Assembly (NCBI GenBank): GCA_002502855.1
Contig: DAQK01000047.1
Span: 1 to 46,740, forward strand
DNA length: 46,740 bases
DNA from: Methanobacterium sp. UBA279
Lineage (GTDB): Archaea > Methanobacteriota > Methanobacteria > Methanobacteriales > Methanobacteriaceae
Direction: 5' to 3'
Part shown: in pieces, positions 11,946 through 18,688 of the stretch
Layout of the letters: each line of letters opens with the position of its first letter
Numbering within the stretch: position 1 is the first letter of the stretch
Made by a program: the position numbers and the translations under genes
Notes under the pieces: model-generated
The model's input: only the letters and a program-made list of their open reading frames with translations
Databases searched by the model: none
What the model was told of the DNA's origin: nothing

Positions 11946-13154
11946 TCACTCATATACGTTTAGAATTATTTCTTCAAGATTCTTACCCTTTGGGAATATC
12001 ACATCGATCAACTTATCATTTAAGGCATACATAGGTCCTTCACCAACCTCATTACCTATCAAAACATCCACATTTTCTTTCCCTAAAAAGTCAGCCGTTT
12101 CAAGTCCCTTCTTTTTTTCCAATTTAACCCCTGGGTTTTCTTTTATTACTATGTCTGTTATTTCACCGTTAGATACATTTGCTAATAAAATATAAGGAGC
12201 TCTGGCAAAATGTTCTGAAACCGTGGATTGTAAACCTTTCCTGTTTTCTACCGGGACTGCCACCCTTAACTTTTCTTTTTTATAAGGTTCTATTTGAACT
12301 GTTAAAGTATCTAAATTTCTGATTTCATCTTTTACAGTTCTTTTAACTTCTTCTGTTATATCAGATGCCTTTCGTACTGACAATCCTTTTTCTGTTTCCA
12401 GATACAGTTCTGCAAACACAAAAGGTCCCGATCTCCTAACCTTAACGTCATGAACATTTTCAACTCCTTCAACACCTTTAGCAATTAGTTTTATTTCGTT
12501 AAGCTTTTCAGGGTCCATACTGGCATCTAGAAGGACAAGAACATCATATTTAGCCAATTTTAGTCCCATATAAACGATTAAAAATGCTACTGAAATTCCT
12601 GAAATCCCCTCTATACTTAAAAAGCCCAGATACGACGATAATATACCTACAAAAACGATTAACGACGAAAAAATATCAATAAAACTGTGTTTTCCCTCAT
12701 TTATCAATGCCTGGGAGTCTATATCCCTCCCAACTTTCTCTTTATATCTGGCAAGTAGAAAACAAATCACGGCAGAAAAAGCAGCTACAGAAAGACTTAT
12801 TAAAGGCATTTCAATTGTTGTAGGGTTAATAAATACGTTGAAAGATTCTAAAGCTATTTCTATACCAGTTACTATTATTATGGCCGATACTATTAAAGAG
12901 ACAAAAGACTCGATCTTGTAATAACCGTAAGGGAACATTTCATCGGGTTTACGCTGGGAAAGTCTGAGTCCTATGAATACAGCTAAAGATGCAACTATAT
13001 CCGAAAATGAATGGACAGAATCAGCAATTAAAGCTATACTCCCGGATAATATGCCAATTATCCCTTTAAGGATGGCCAATAACAGGTTTGTTAAGCTGGA
13101 ATATATGGCGGCTTTTTCTCCCTTCCTTAAATTTATTCGTGTTTTATCATCCAT
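11946..13154 (-). CDS. Cation diffusion facilitator fused to a C-terminal NifX-type domain
   Basis: A 402-residue fusion. Residues 1-210 hold six membrane helices with the zinc/iron-type ligand pairs His48-x3-Asp52 (helix 2) and His156-x3-Asp160 (helix 5). Residues 215-293 are the usual cytoplasmic CDF domain. Residues 296-402 are a dinitrogenase iron-molybdenum cofactor (NifX/COG1433) domain starting LRVAVPVENRKGLQSTVSEHF. CDF proteins export divalent metals in exchange for protons. The added domain probably senses or hands over metal or a metal cluster and links the exporter to the NifX proteins of the same operon. The function of the fusion is inferred. Confidence 0.9.
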   Translation of the reverse strand: MDDKTRINLRKGEKAAIYSSLTNLLLAILKGIIGILSGSIALIADSVHSFSDIVASLAVFIGLRLSQRKPDEMFPYGYYKIESFVSLIVSAIIIVTGIEIALESFNVFINPTTIEMPLISLSVAAFSAVICFLLARYKEKVGRDIDSQALINEGKHSFIDIFSSLIVFVGILSSYLGFLSIEGISGISVAFLIVYMGLKLAKYDVLVLLDASMDPEKLNEIKLIAKGVEGVENVHDVKVRRSGPFVFAELYLETEKGLSVRKASDITEEVKRTVKDEIRNLDTLTVQIEPYKKEKLRVAVPVENRKGLQSTVSEHFARAPYILLANVSNGEITDIVIKENPGVKLEKKKGLETADFLGKENVDVLIGNEVGEGPMYALNDKLIDVIFPKGKNLEEIILNVYE

Positions 13155-13218
13155 TGAAACACCGAATTTTATATTTCATTGATATGATCTTCTTTAAGCC
13201 GGATTTCATGTTTGTTTT

Positions 13219-14124
13219 TCATATTCTGTCCCAAAAATTAATATTTTTTATCATTTCTTTTAATATTTCCAGAAATTTACCAGTATAATCCGGTTCAAAA
13301 ATCACTGCTGGTTTTAAATTTACCAGGGCATACACAAATTTCTGGTCAAAAGGAATTTTCCCCAGGATGGGAATTTCATTTACAGTGAAATATTCCTCCA
13401 TTTCTTCAGTGAAATCACTATTTATATCATATTTATTAATTATAACTCCATAATGGATGTTGAAATGATTAACAATATCTATGGCTCTTTTAAGGTCCCA
13501 TAATGCTGCGGGTGTAGGTTCTGTAACCAGTACTACGTAGTCACTTCCCCTTACTGACGCTATTACCGGGCAACCAATTCCCGCTGCAGAATCGATGATC
13601 ATATACTCTGCATTTATGGCCTCTGCAATTTCTGAAGCCCATATTTTTACGATGTTTACCACATTTCCTGAACCCGATTTACCAATGTTTAGCTGTGCTG
13701 AAACATTTGGGAATCCATAGTCAGTTTCACCTACTCTTATGCCGGCTATCTCAACTGATTCTAGCTTTAATGCATTATCATCACATACCAGGGTACAGGC
13801 ACCGCAGCCTATGCACAGTAAATCGCTGATTACCGGGAAGTCTTCTTTATCCACGCTGATCGCTTGAAATTTACAGGCCTCTACACATTCCTGACATTTA
13901 CTACATTGTTCTTTGATTAATATAGCATTCTGTTCGCTACGAACACGGTCTATTAATTGAGAATTATCTTCTATAACTCCGAGGACCAAAGCCAGGTTGG
14001 GCGCATCCACATCACAATCTACTGTAATTAATTTATGGTTTTCTGCCAACAGAACAGCTAGAGAGGCTGTTATTGAACTTTTACCAACTCCTCCTTTTCC
14101 TGATAGTACTGTGATTGTTTTCAT
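13219..14124 (-). CDS. MinD-type P-loop ATPase with inserted ferredoxin domain (second of pair)
   Basis: A 301-residue SIMIBI-class ATPase starting MKTITVLSGKGGVGKSS (deviant Walker A, residues 8-16). An inserted two-cluster ferredoxin domain at about residues 72-116 has CSKCQECVEACK and CIGCGACTLVC. This is the COG1149 type. Its start overlaps the previous gene's stop by 4 nt, so the two ATPases are probably made together and form a heterodimer, as proposed for the Desulfovibrio orange-protein complex. It could use ATP to load or release a metal cluster on NifX partners; that role is inferred. Confidence 0.9.
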   Translation of the reverse strand: MKTITVLSGKGGVGKSSITASLAVLLAENHKLITVDCDVDAPNLALVLGVIEDNSQLIDRVRSEQNAILIKEQCSKCQECVEACKFQAISVDKEDFPVISDLLCIGCGACTLVCDDNALKLESVEIAGIRVGETDYGFPNVSAQLNIGKSGSGNVVNIVKIWASEIAEAINAEYMIIDSAAGIGCPVIASVRGSDYVVLVTEPTPAALWDLKRAIDIVNHFNIHYGVIINKYDINSDFTEEMEEYFTVNEIPILGKIPFDQKFVYALVNLKPAVIFEPDYTGKFLEILKEMIKNINFWDRI

Positions 14125-14981
14125 GACCGGTTCTCCAGGAATTGTGCTATTTCTGAAATCTCTTTGTGTGTAATGGGGATGCCTTTAGAATAATTTTCAA
14201 GGAAAGTTTTTGTGTAAGGAACCTTAGAAATGATATCAATACCATGATTAGATTGTATTTCTTTTATTAAGTCAATATCACCAATATCCGACTTGTTTAG
14301 AATAATTACAGACTGGATTTTCAGTAATTCTAGAAGTTTTAAAATTAAGTCCAGATCATGTTTACCGAGAGGTGTTGGTTCTGCAACGGCTAACGCCAGA
14401 TCACTATCCATTAAAGCAGTGCTGACATTACAATGAGTACCTGCAGCTGTGTCTATTAACAGGAAATCATAGTCATCCTCTAATTCAAATGCATAATCGA
14501 GGGTGGCCTTTACTACTGGTGAAGTGGACTCCAATCCTACATATATCTCCCCGGATATCAATATTAGATTTTCAGCAATTCCTGTATCGAAAACAGGTTT
14601 GCCCAAATATATGCATCCAATTGTTTGTGCATCTTCAGATATCGCCCTGTTTGGACAGGCTAAAAGACACGCTCCACATCCATTACACTGTTTATCAACT
14701 AAAAAAGGAAAATTATCCCTTATTAATACAATGGCGTTCTCTTTACATATTTGGGAACATTCACCACACTTTAAACATCTTTGTTTATCAAATTCAGGGA
14801 GGAATATCTCTACTTCTCTGATCTTCTCCCTTTCAGTGGACAGGATAATATGATCATCTGGACATTCAACATCTGCATCAACCAATATGGTTCTATGTTT
14901 CTTGGCAAGTTCGGCTGCTAAAGCTGTTGCTATAGTTGATTTACCTGTACCACCCTTACCACCAGTTATTGCGATTCTCAT
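14121..14981 (-). CDS. MinD-type P-loop ATPase with inserted ferredoxin domain (first of pair)
   Basis: A 286-residue paralogue of the next gene, with GGKGGTGKST at residues 7-16 and an inserted ferredoxin domain holding CLKCGECSQICK and CNGCGACLLACP (about residues 70-110), enough for two [4Fe-4S] clusters. The pair overlaps by 4 nt. Paired ATPases of this kind travel with COG1433 (NifX/ORP) and Mrp genes in strict anaerobes. A ferredoxin gene lies 132 nt upstream. No classical division-site role is expected, since MinE and MinC partners are absent. Confidence 0.9.
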   Translation of the reverse strand: MRIAITGGKGGTGKSTIATALAAELAKKHRTILVDADVECPDDHIILSTEREKIREVEIFLPEFDKQRCLKCGECSQICKENAIVLIRDNFPFLVDKQCNGCGACLLACPNRAISEDAQTIGCIYLGKPVFDTGIAENLILISGEIYVGLESTSPVVKATLDYAFELEDDYDFLLIDTAAGTHCNVSTALMDSDLALAVAEPTPLGKHDLDLILKLLELLKIQSVIILNKSDIGDIDLIKEIQSNHGIDIISKVPYTKTFLENYSKGIPITHKEISEIAQFLENRS

Positions 14982-15113
14982 TTTTATTTACCTGCACTTA
15001 AAAAATATAAAAGATTTTTCGAGCTTCAAAATTCGATTAAATATTGCAGTGATAAGGAAAACTTATCCTACACTATTGATTGAAAGTTAAATCGTGACGT
15101 AAAACATTTTATT

Positions 15114-15335
15114 TTATTCTTCTTTGACTTTGATTGCTCCATTTGGACATATATCCACACATATCTCACATAAACTGCATTTATCCCTATTTTGGATGAT
15201 TATTTGGTCTCCCTTGATAGTAAAAACTTCCATCGGACAGGCGTCCACGCATTCTGCACAGTCTGCCCCTTCACATTTATCATAGTCTATCGTAATTTCA
15301 GTCAAATAATAATAGTCTATCGTAATTTCAGTCAA
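15114..15335 (-). CDS. Small 2[4Fe-4S] ferredoxin with a duplicated start region
   Basis: A 73-residue ferredoxin. The second cluster motif is canonical (CSLCEICVDICP). The first is CEGADCAECVDACP, with four residues between the first two Cys instead of two. The start is unusual: the N-terminus contains TEITIDY twice because a 30-bp unit is tandemly repeated. Both copies carry a TTG that could start translation (15335 and 15305). Only the outer TTG has a ribosome-binding site (GAGGG near 15343-15347), so 15335 is chosen; the inner start gives a normal 63-residue ferredoxin. It lies between the NifX and MinD-ferredoxin genes and is their likely electron donor. Confidence 0.85.
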   Translation of the reverse strand: MTEITIDYYYLTEITIDYDKCEGADCAECVDACPMEVFTIKGDQIIIQNRDKCSLCEICVDICPNGAIKVKEE

Positions 15336-15337
15336 AT
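15282..15337. repeat. 30-bp tandem duplication over the ferredoxin start
   Basis: A 26-bp exact match occurs at 15282-15307 and 15312-15337 (offset 30 bp), so the unit is ten codons and keeps the frame. It duplicates the start codon and the first residues of the ferredoxin. The perfect identity suggests a recent slippage event. Confidence 0.9.
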
Positions 15338-15404
15338 GAATATCCCTCTTTAAAATTTATTTAATAGGTTGATTTTCCAATTTTGAAGTAAATTGTGGGC
15401 TTGT

Positions 15405-15821
15405 TTATATCTGTCTTCCTCCACCCATTCCTCCTCTTCTTCCAGGACCTCTGCCTCCAAGCATTGGTCCTCCAGAGCTGGATGAAGTTATCTCATCCAT
15501 TCTATTTTCTGTAAAGAGTTTCAAATTTTCTTTCACAGTGCCGGATTGGAGCTTATATACTTTGATCCCTATCTGTTTTAGTATATTGAATGCATTTGGA
15601 CCTACGGCACCCGAAATTAAAGCATCAACATTTTTATTGGCAATAAATTGGGCTGCTGATATCCCTGCTCCCCTTTCATTTTTTGATGGATTTTCAACTG
15701 TTGAAGTTTCTTTAATGTCTCCGTCTTCCAAGTCTGCAACAATAAAATAAGGACTTCTTGCAAATACAGGACTCACCTCGGAATCCAAGTTATTTCCAGT
15801 GGATGCAATTGCTATTTTCAT
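15405..15821 (-). CDS. NifX/NifB-type protein (COG1433) with Gly/Arg-rich tail
   Basis: A 138-residue protein with a dinitrogenase iron-molybdenum cofactor domain at residues 1-110 (starting MKIAIASTGNNLDSEVSPVFARSPYF) and a flexible Gly/Arg-rich tail (GGRGPGRRGGMGGG). No nif genes are in the window, so nitrogen fixation is not implied. Proteins of this domain, including the orange protein of Desulfovibrio, bind Mo-Cu-S or Fe-S clusters. It starts 4 nt after the Mrp ATPase gene, which suggests they work as a pair. The cluster it binds is unknown. Confidence 0.88.
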   Translation of the reverse strand: MKIAIASTGNNLDSEVSPVFARSPYFIVADLEDGDIKETSTVENPSKNERGAGISAAQFIANKNVDALISGAVGPNAFNILKQIGIKVYKLQSGTVKENLKLFTENRMDEITSSSSGGPMLGGRGPGRRGGMGGGRQI

Positions 15822-15825
15822 AAAA

Positions 15826-16668
15826 TCACTCCTTTTTTATTATTTTTTCTATTTTATCTGCAATATCTGACATTTTAATTGAAATTTCTGATTCAGGTTC
15901 TTTAATTACGATTGGAGTTCCAATATCAGAGGCCTTTGGTGTGTTGAAATCTAAAGGCAGTCTGCCCAGAAAGTTGATACTCATCTTATCTGCAATTTGA
16001 ACTCCTCCATCTTTGCCAAATATCTGAACTTCATTTCCACAATGAGGACAGATAAAACCGGACATATTCTCAACAACTCCAATTATTGGAATATTCAAGT
16101 TCTTTACAAGATTAATACTTTTTTCTACATCCTCCTGTACCACTGATTGGGGTGTGGTGACAAATACAACACCATCTAATGAGGGGATGCTCTGTAGAAT
16201 CGTTAAGGGTATATCCCCTGTACCAGGAGGGTTATCAACAATTAGTAGATCCAGATCATCCCAGTTAATCTCTGCAAGGAATTGTTTTACCGCGCCGGTT
16301 TGAGCAGGACCTCTCCAGATAACAGGAGCCTCTTGAGAGGGCAATAAAAAACCTATTGACATTACCTTTATTCCTCCCTTGGTTTCAACCGGAATTATAC
16401 CCTCTTTATCAAATTTTAAATTTTTTCCTTCAATTCCAAACATTTTGGGTACATTGGGGCCGTGAATATCGGCATCCATGATACCTGTTTTGTAACCCTT
16501 TTTTGCAAATGCTGCTGCAATGTTGACCGATACAGTTGATTTACCAACACCTCCTTTGCCACTCATAACGGCAATTTTATGCTTGATTTTACTCATTCTC
16601 TTTATAATTTCCATTTCCTGCTTCATCAAAGCCAGTTTATGTTCCTGATTTTCCTGCTCTGCTATCAT
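15826..16668 (-). CDS. Mrp/NBP35-family iron-sulfur carrier ATPase
   Basis: A 280-residue Mrp (ApbC/NBP35) protein: deviant Walker A SGKGGVGKST at 36-45 and a C-terminal CPHC motif near residue 212 (GFICPHCGNEVQIFG), where a bridging [4Fe-4S] cluster is held at the dimer interface. The family delivers Fe-S clusters to target proteins. It lies between two NifX-type genes (66 nt from one, 4 nt from the other), which points to cluster transfer to these carriers. The N-terminal 30 residues are helical and charged. Confidence 0.92.
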   Translation of the reverse strand: MIAEQENQEHKLALMKQEMEIIKRMSKIKHKIAVMSGKGGVGKSTVSVNIAAAFAKKGYKTGIMDADIHGPNVPKMFGIEGKNLKFDKEGIIPVETKGGIKVMSIGFLLPSQEAPVIWRGPAQTGAVKQFLAEINWDDLDLLIVDNPPGTGDIPLTILQSIPSLDGVVFVTTPQSVVQEDVEKSINLVKNLNIPIIGVVENMSGFICPHCGNEVQIFGKDGGVQIADKMSINFLGRLPLDFNTPKASDIGTPIVIKEPESEISIKMSDIADKIEKIIKKE

Positions 16669-16733
16669 TTTTATTTTCCCTTGGAATTAATCTAAAAATA
16701 CCCCAGATAATTAAACCTAAAATAAACCCGGTT

Positions 16734-17108
16734 TTAGCATCCTTTCTCATTACATGAGTTTTCATCTGCTAAACTGAGTTTTCCATTTCTCCATTCTCTC
16801 AGGGTTTCTTTTACTGTTCCTGATGCACCTGAAAATACTTCGATTTCACTGTCACGTAACATGTAAACAGCTTTTTGTCCTAAATTTCCACATATAAGTA
16901 TATCTGCCCCTGAATCAAGTATTATTTCTGCTGGTGTCTTAGAACCGCCTTTATGTTTGCCAAAAGTTTCTACTACATCTACATCCTTAATTTCACCATC
17001 ATCGAATTTAATGAAAGTGAAGTAGGGGGTTTTTCCAAAGTGCATAGAGGTATCGGCTAGTAAACCTCTCTGGTCTAGTGTTGGTATACAAATTACAGTG
17101 ATTTTCAT
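16734..17108 (-). CDS. NifX/NifB-type protein (COG1433)
   Basis: A 124-residue COG1433 protein starting MKITVICIPTLDQRGLLADTSMHFGKTPYF, with a short Cys-containing tail (NSCNEKGC). The frame is open further upstream into the DUF134 gene, but an AAGGAG site at 17112-17117 puts the start at ATG 17108 (or the adjacent ATG 17111). It follows the DUF134 regulator by 23 nt. Part of this gene has been copied to 30822-30947. It is a probable metal-cluster carrier served by the Mrp ATPase downstream. Confidence 0.85.
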   Translation of the reverse strand: MKITVICIPTLDQRGLLADTSMHFGKTPYFTFIKFDDGEIKDVDVVETFGKHKGGSKTPAEIILDSGADILICGNLGQKAVYMLRDSEIEVFSGASGTVKETLREWRNGKLSLADENSCNEKGC

Positions 17109-17131
17109 CATCTCCTTATTTTTGATTCTAT

Positions 17132-17737
17132 TTAATCTGCCCCGCATAGTGGAGTACCACACTGTGGACATTTGGTATTTCTACAGGGGATTCCAGGAGT
17201 TTTTTTTGTTTCGTATCCACAATTTGGACATTTACATACTCTTGGTGGGCCTGCCCCAATTCCACCTCCACCATATCCTCTTCTTCTTCCCATTCCGGGC
17301 TGCCCAGCTGGCTTTTGAATTTCCTCATCGAGAGTTACCAGTGAAATTTCTAGAGAATCACAGTTGGGACACTTTTTATATTCCTTTTTGGGGTTGAACC
17401 ATTCGAATCCACAATTTTTACATACATATCGTTTTTTGTCTATCACGTAATTTCCTCCTTTAATTTCGATAATTTTGCCTTCAATAAGAGCATTAGCTAT
17501 TTTTCCCCTGGCTGAATTCAAAATTCTATGAAATGTGGGTTGTGATACGCCCATTATCTCAGCAGCTTTATTTTGTTTGACATTTTGGTAATCTCTAAGC
17601 CTAATCGCTTCAAATTCGTCTAAAGCTATTTCAATTGAAATTGATTGGGCCAATTCTTCATAGTCTTCTGAATTAGGGTTAAAGCATCTTATTTGAGGCT
17701 TTTGGAATATTTTTCTAAACCGTTTTGGTCTTACCAT
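17132..17737 (-). CDS. DUF134 (COG1342) DNA-binding protein with two zinc ribbons
   Basis: A 201-residue protein. Residues 1-100 are the DUF134/UPF0251 domain with a sigma70-region-4-like helix-turn-helix (about 57-80, KAAEIMGVSQPTFHRILN). A first zinc ribbon has Cys106, Cys109, Cys123 and Cys126. A Gly/Arg-rich linker follows, then a second Cys cluster at residues 168-198 (CKCPNCG...CPQCG). It heads the ATPase/NifX cluster and has a perfect palindrome between its TATA box and start codon, so it probably represses its own operon. The ATG seems to be at or within a few nt of the transcription start. Redox or metal sensing by the Cys clusters is an inference. Confidence 0.88.
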   Translation of the reverse strand: MVRPKRFRKIFQKPQIRCFNPNSEDYEELAQSISIEIALDEFEAIRLRDYQNVKQNKAAEIMGVSQPTFHRILNSARGKIANALIEGKIIEIKGGNYVIDKKRYVCKNCGFEWFNPKKEYKKCPNCDSLEISLVTLDEEIQKPAGQPGMGRRRGYGGGGIGAGPPRVCKCPNCGYETKKTPGIPCRNTKCPQCGTPLCGAD

Positions 17738-17759
17738 GTTATGAATATATATTCATAAC
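17738..17759. promoter_or_regulatory. Palindromic operator of the DUF134/NifX cluster
   Basis: A perfect 22-bp inverted repeat whose central 20 bp are TTATGAATATATATTCATAA, flanked by G and C. It directly touches the ATG of the DUF134 gene (17737) and lies 3 bp from the TATA box TTTATATA (minus strand, 17763-17770). A protein bound here would block the start site. The same sequence occurs at 31453-31474 and, partly, at 46146-46167. DUF134 is the most likely binder. Confidence 0.75.
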
Positions 17760-17762
17760 TAT

Positions 17763-17770
17763 TATATAAA
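17763..17770 (-). promoter_or_regulatory. TATA box of the DUF134 operon
   Basis: TTTATATA on the minus strand, 26 bp upstream of the ATG. With the usual archaeal spacing, transcription would begin at or next to the start codon, giving a leaderless or nearly leaderless message. Confidence 0.65.
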
Positions 17771-17809
17771 TGTTTTGCTAACCTCAAAAAATGAAAATAA
17801 AATGAAACA

Positions 17810-17935
17810 TTATCTGAAACTCTTCCGGCAATCGAACGGATTTTCTTTGTTGCTGTTTTTTAGAATTTTCTGCCACAGTTCTCACAGGTAAACTTGTTTA
17901 TGAACGATTCCTTCCGTTTTAAGAGTTTGCGTCAC
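17810..17935 (-). pseudogene. Remnant of a small zinc-ribbon protein
   Basis: Read on the minus strand this gives LKRKESFINKFTCENCGRKF, then a stop, then KTATKKIR and, after a frameshift, FDCRKSFR and a stop. It aligns with the C-terminal half of the intact small protein at 21397-21663 (CKSCGKTFKT...CFDCRK). It has no start and at least two lesions, so it is a dead copy. It fills much of the spacer between the DUF134 and HxlR genes. Confidence 0.65.
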
Positions 17936-17957
17936 CAAAACATTTAAACCTGTCAGG

Positions 17958-18359
17958 TTATGGTTGAATGTGGTGCCCTGGAAGTTTGCATTGTTCTGGA
18001 TAACATTTTTCGCTCCCACTTTCTCTTTTTGCTGCCCACTCAATAAGGGGAATTACAGCCTTTCTCAACTCTATTCCATCTTCTTTTAACGTATATTCAA
18101 CCCGTGGAGGTATTTCCTTGAATATTTCCTTCTCAATCAAGCCTTCGGCTTCAAGAACCTTCAGTGTATCAGAAAGGGTTTTGGGGCTAATTCCTTTGAG
18201 TTCTTTCATCAGTTCATTGAATCTGAGCTTTTCATAATTTCCAATGGAGCATATTATTAAAAGGGTCCATTTTTTGCTCACAATATCTATTATTCCCTGT
18301 ATGGGACAAAGACATAATTGCTGACATTCTTTATCCATGTTTTCACTTTCCTTAATCAT
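17958..18359 (-). CDS. HxlR-family winged-helix transcriptional regulator
   Basis: A 133-residue HxlR protein with the family pattern CPIQGIIDIVSKKWTLLIICSI followed by a winged helix (residues 35-105, RFNELMKELKGISPKTLSDTLKVLEAEGLI). Three Cys close to the N-terminus (C-x3-C-x-C) could sense redox or metal. A second ATG at 18338 (MDKECQQ) is an alternative start with an AAGGA upstream. It is divergent from the small Cys-rich gene and ABC exporter at 18.4-20.4 kb, which it probably controls. Confidence 0.88.
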   Translation of the reverse strand: MIKESENMDKECQQLCLCPIQGIIDIVSKKWTLLIICSIGNYEKLRFNELMKELKGISPKTLSDTLKVLEAEGLIEKEIFKEIPPRVEYTLKEDGIELRKAVIPLIEWAAKRESGSEKCYPEQCKLPGHHIQP

Positions 18360-18440
18360 AGCTACTATGTTGGTATAAACTTTGTAATTTAAATACTTTA
18401 TTTTTTATAGTAAATATAAAAATAGAAGGAGTGATATAAT

Positions 18441-18635
18441 ATGTGTAAAGACAGTTGTTCAATGGAACCGACCCAATGTAGTTGCCATTCTCATTTCAGA
18501 AGATTCTTAACCAAAGAAGAACAAATAAAACAATTGGAAGAATATGCTGAGGAATTGAAGAAAGAATTGGAAGCGGTAAATGAACACATCGAAGAGTTGA
18601 AAGGAGAGACTAATTGTTCTTCAAAAGAAATTTAA
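18441..18635 (+). CDS. Small Cys-rich coiled-coil protein
   Basis: A 64-residue protein. The first 16 residues hold four Cys and a His (CKDSCSMEPTQCSCHSH); residues 25-56 form a clear coiled coil (EEQIKQLEEYAEELKKELEAV). The tail resembles that of small DUF5320-type proteins, but I cannot assign a family. It has a strong GGAGTGAT ribosome-binding site. It is divergent from the HxlR gene and lies 53 nt upstream of an ABC transporter, from which it is separated by a T-rich stretch. Confidence 0.7.
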   Translation: MCKDSCSMEPTQCSCHSHFRRFLTKEEQIKQLEEYAEELKKELEAVNEHIEELKGETNCSSKEI

Positions 18636-18668
18636 CTATTAGATTTCTCTTTTTTCTTTTAATTACAT
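18636..18668 (+). terminator. T-tract after the small Cys-rich gene
   Basis: The stretch contains TTTCTCTTTTTTCTTTT, the kind of T-rich run that ends archaeal transcripts. It may attenuate rather than stop transcription into the ABC genes. No hairpin is evident. Confidence 0.4.
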
Positions 18669-18688
18669 TTTTAAACTAGGAAATCATT

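Noticed and set aside
14489..14853. Open frames on the plus strand opposite the MinD-ferredoxin ATPase
   Set aside because: Antisense to a gene with intact P-loop and cluster motifs; no independent signal.
13219..14981. MinD-like ATPases as cell-division genes
   Set aside because: The inserted ferredoxin domains and the NifX/Mrp context point to metal-cluster work, not site selection.
15405..17108. NifX-type genes as evidence of nitrogen fixation
   Set aside because: The domain is widespread in anaerobes outside nitrogenase, and no nifH, nifD, nifK or nifE is in the window.
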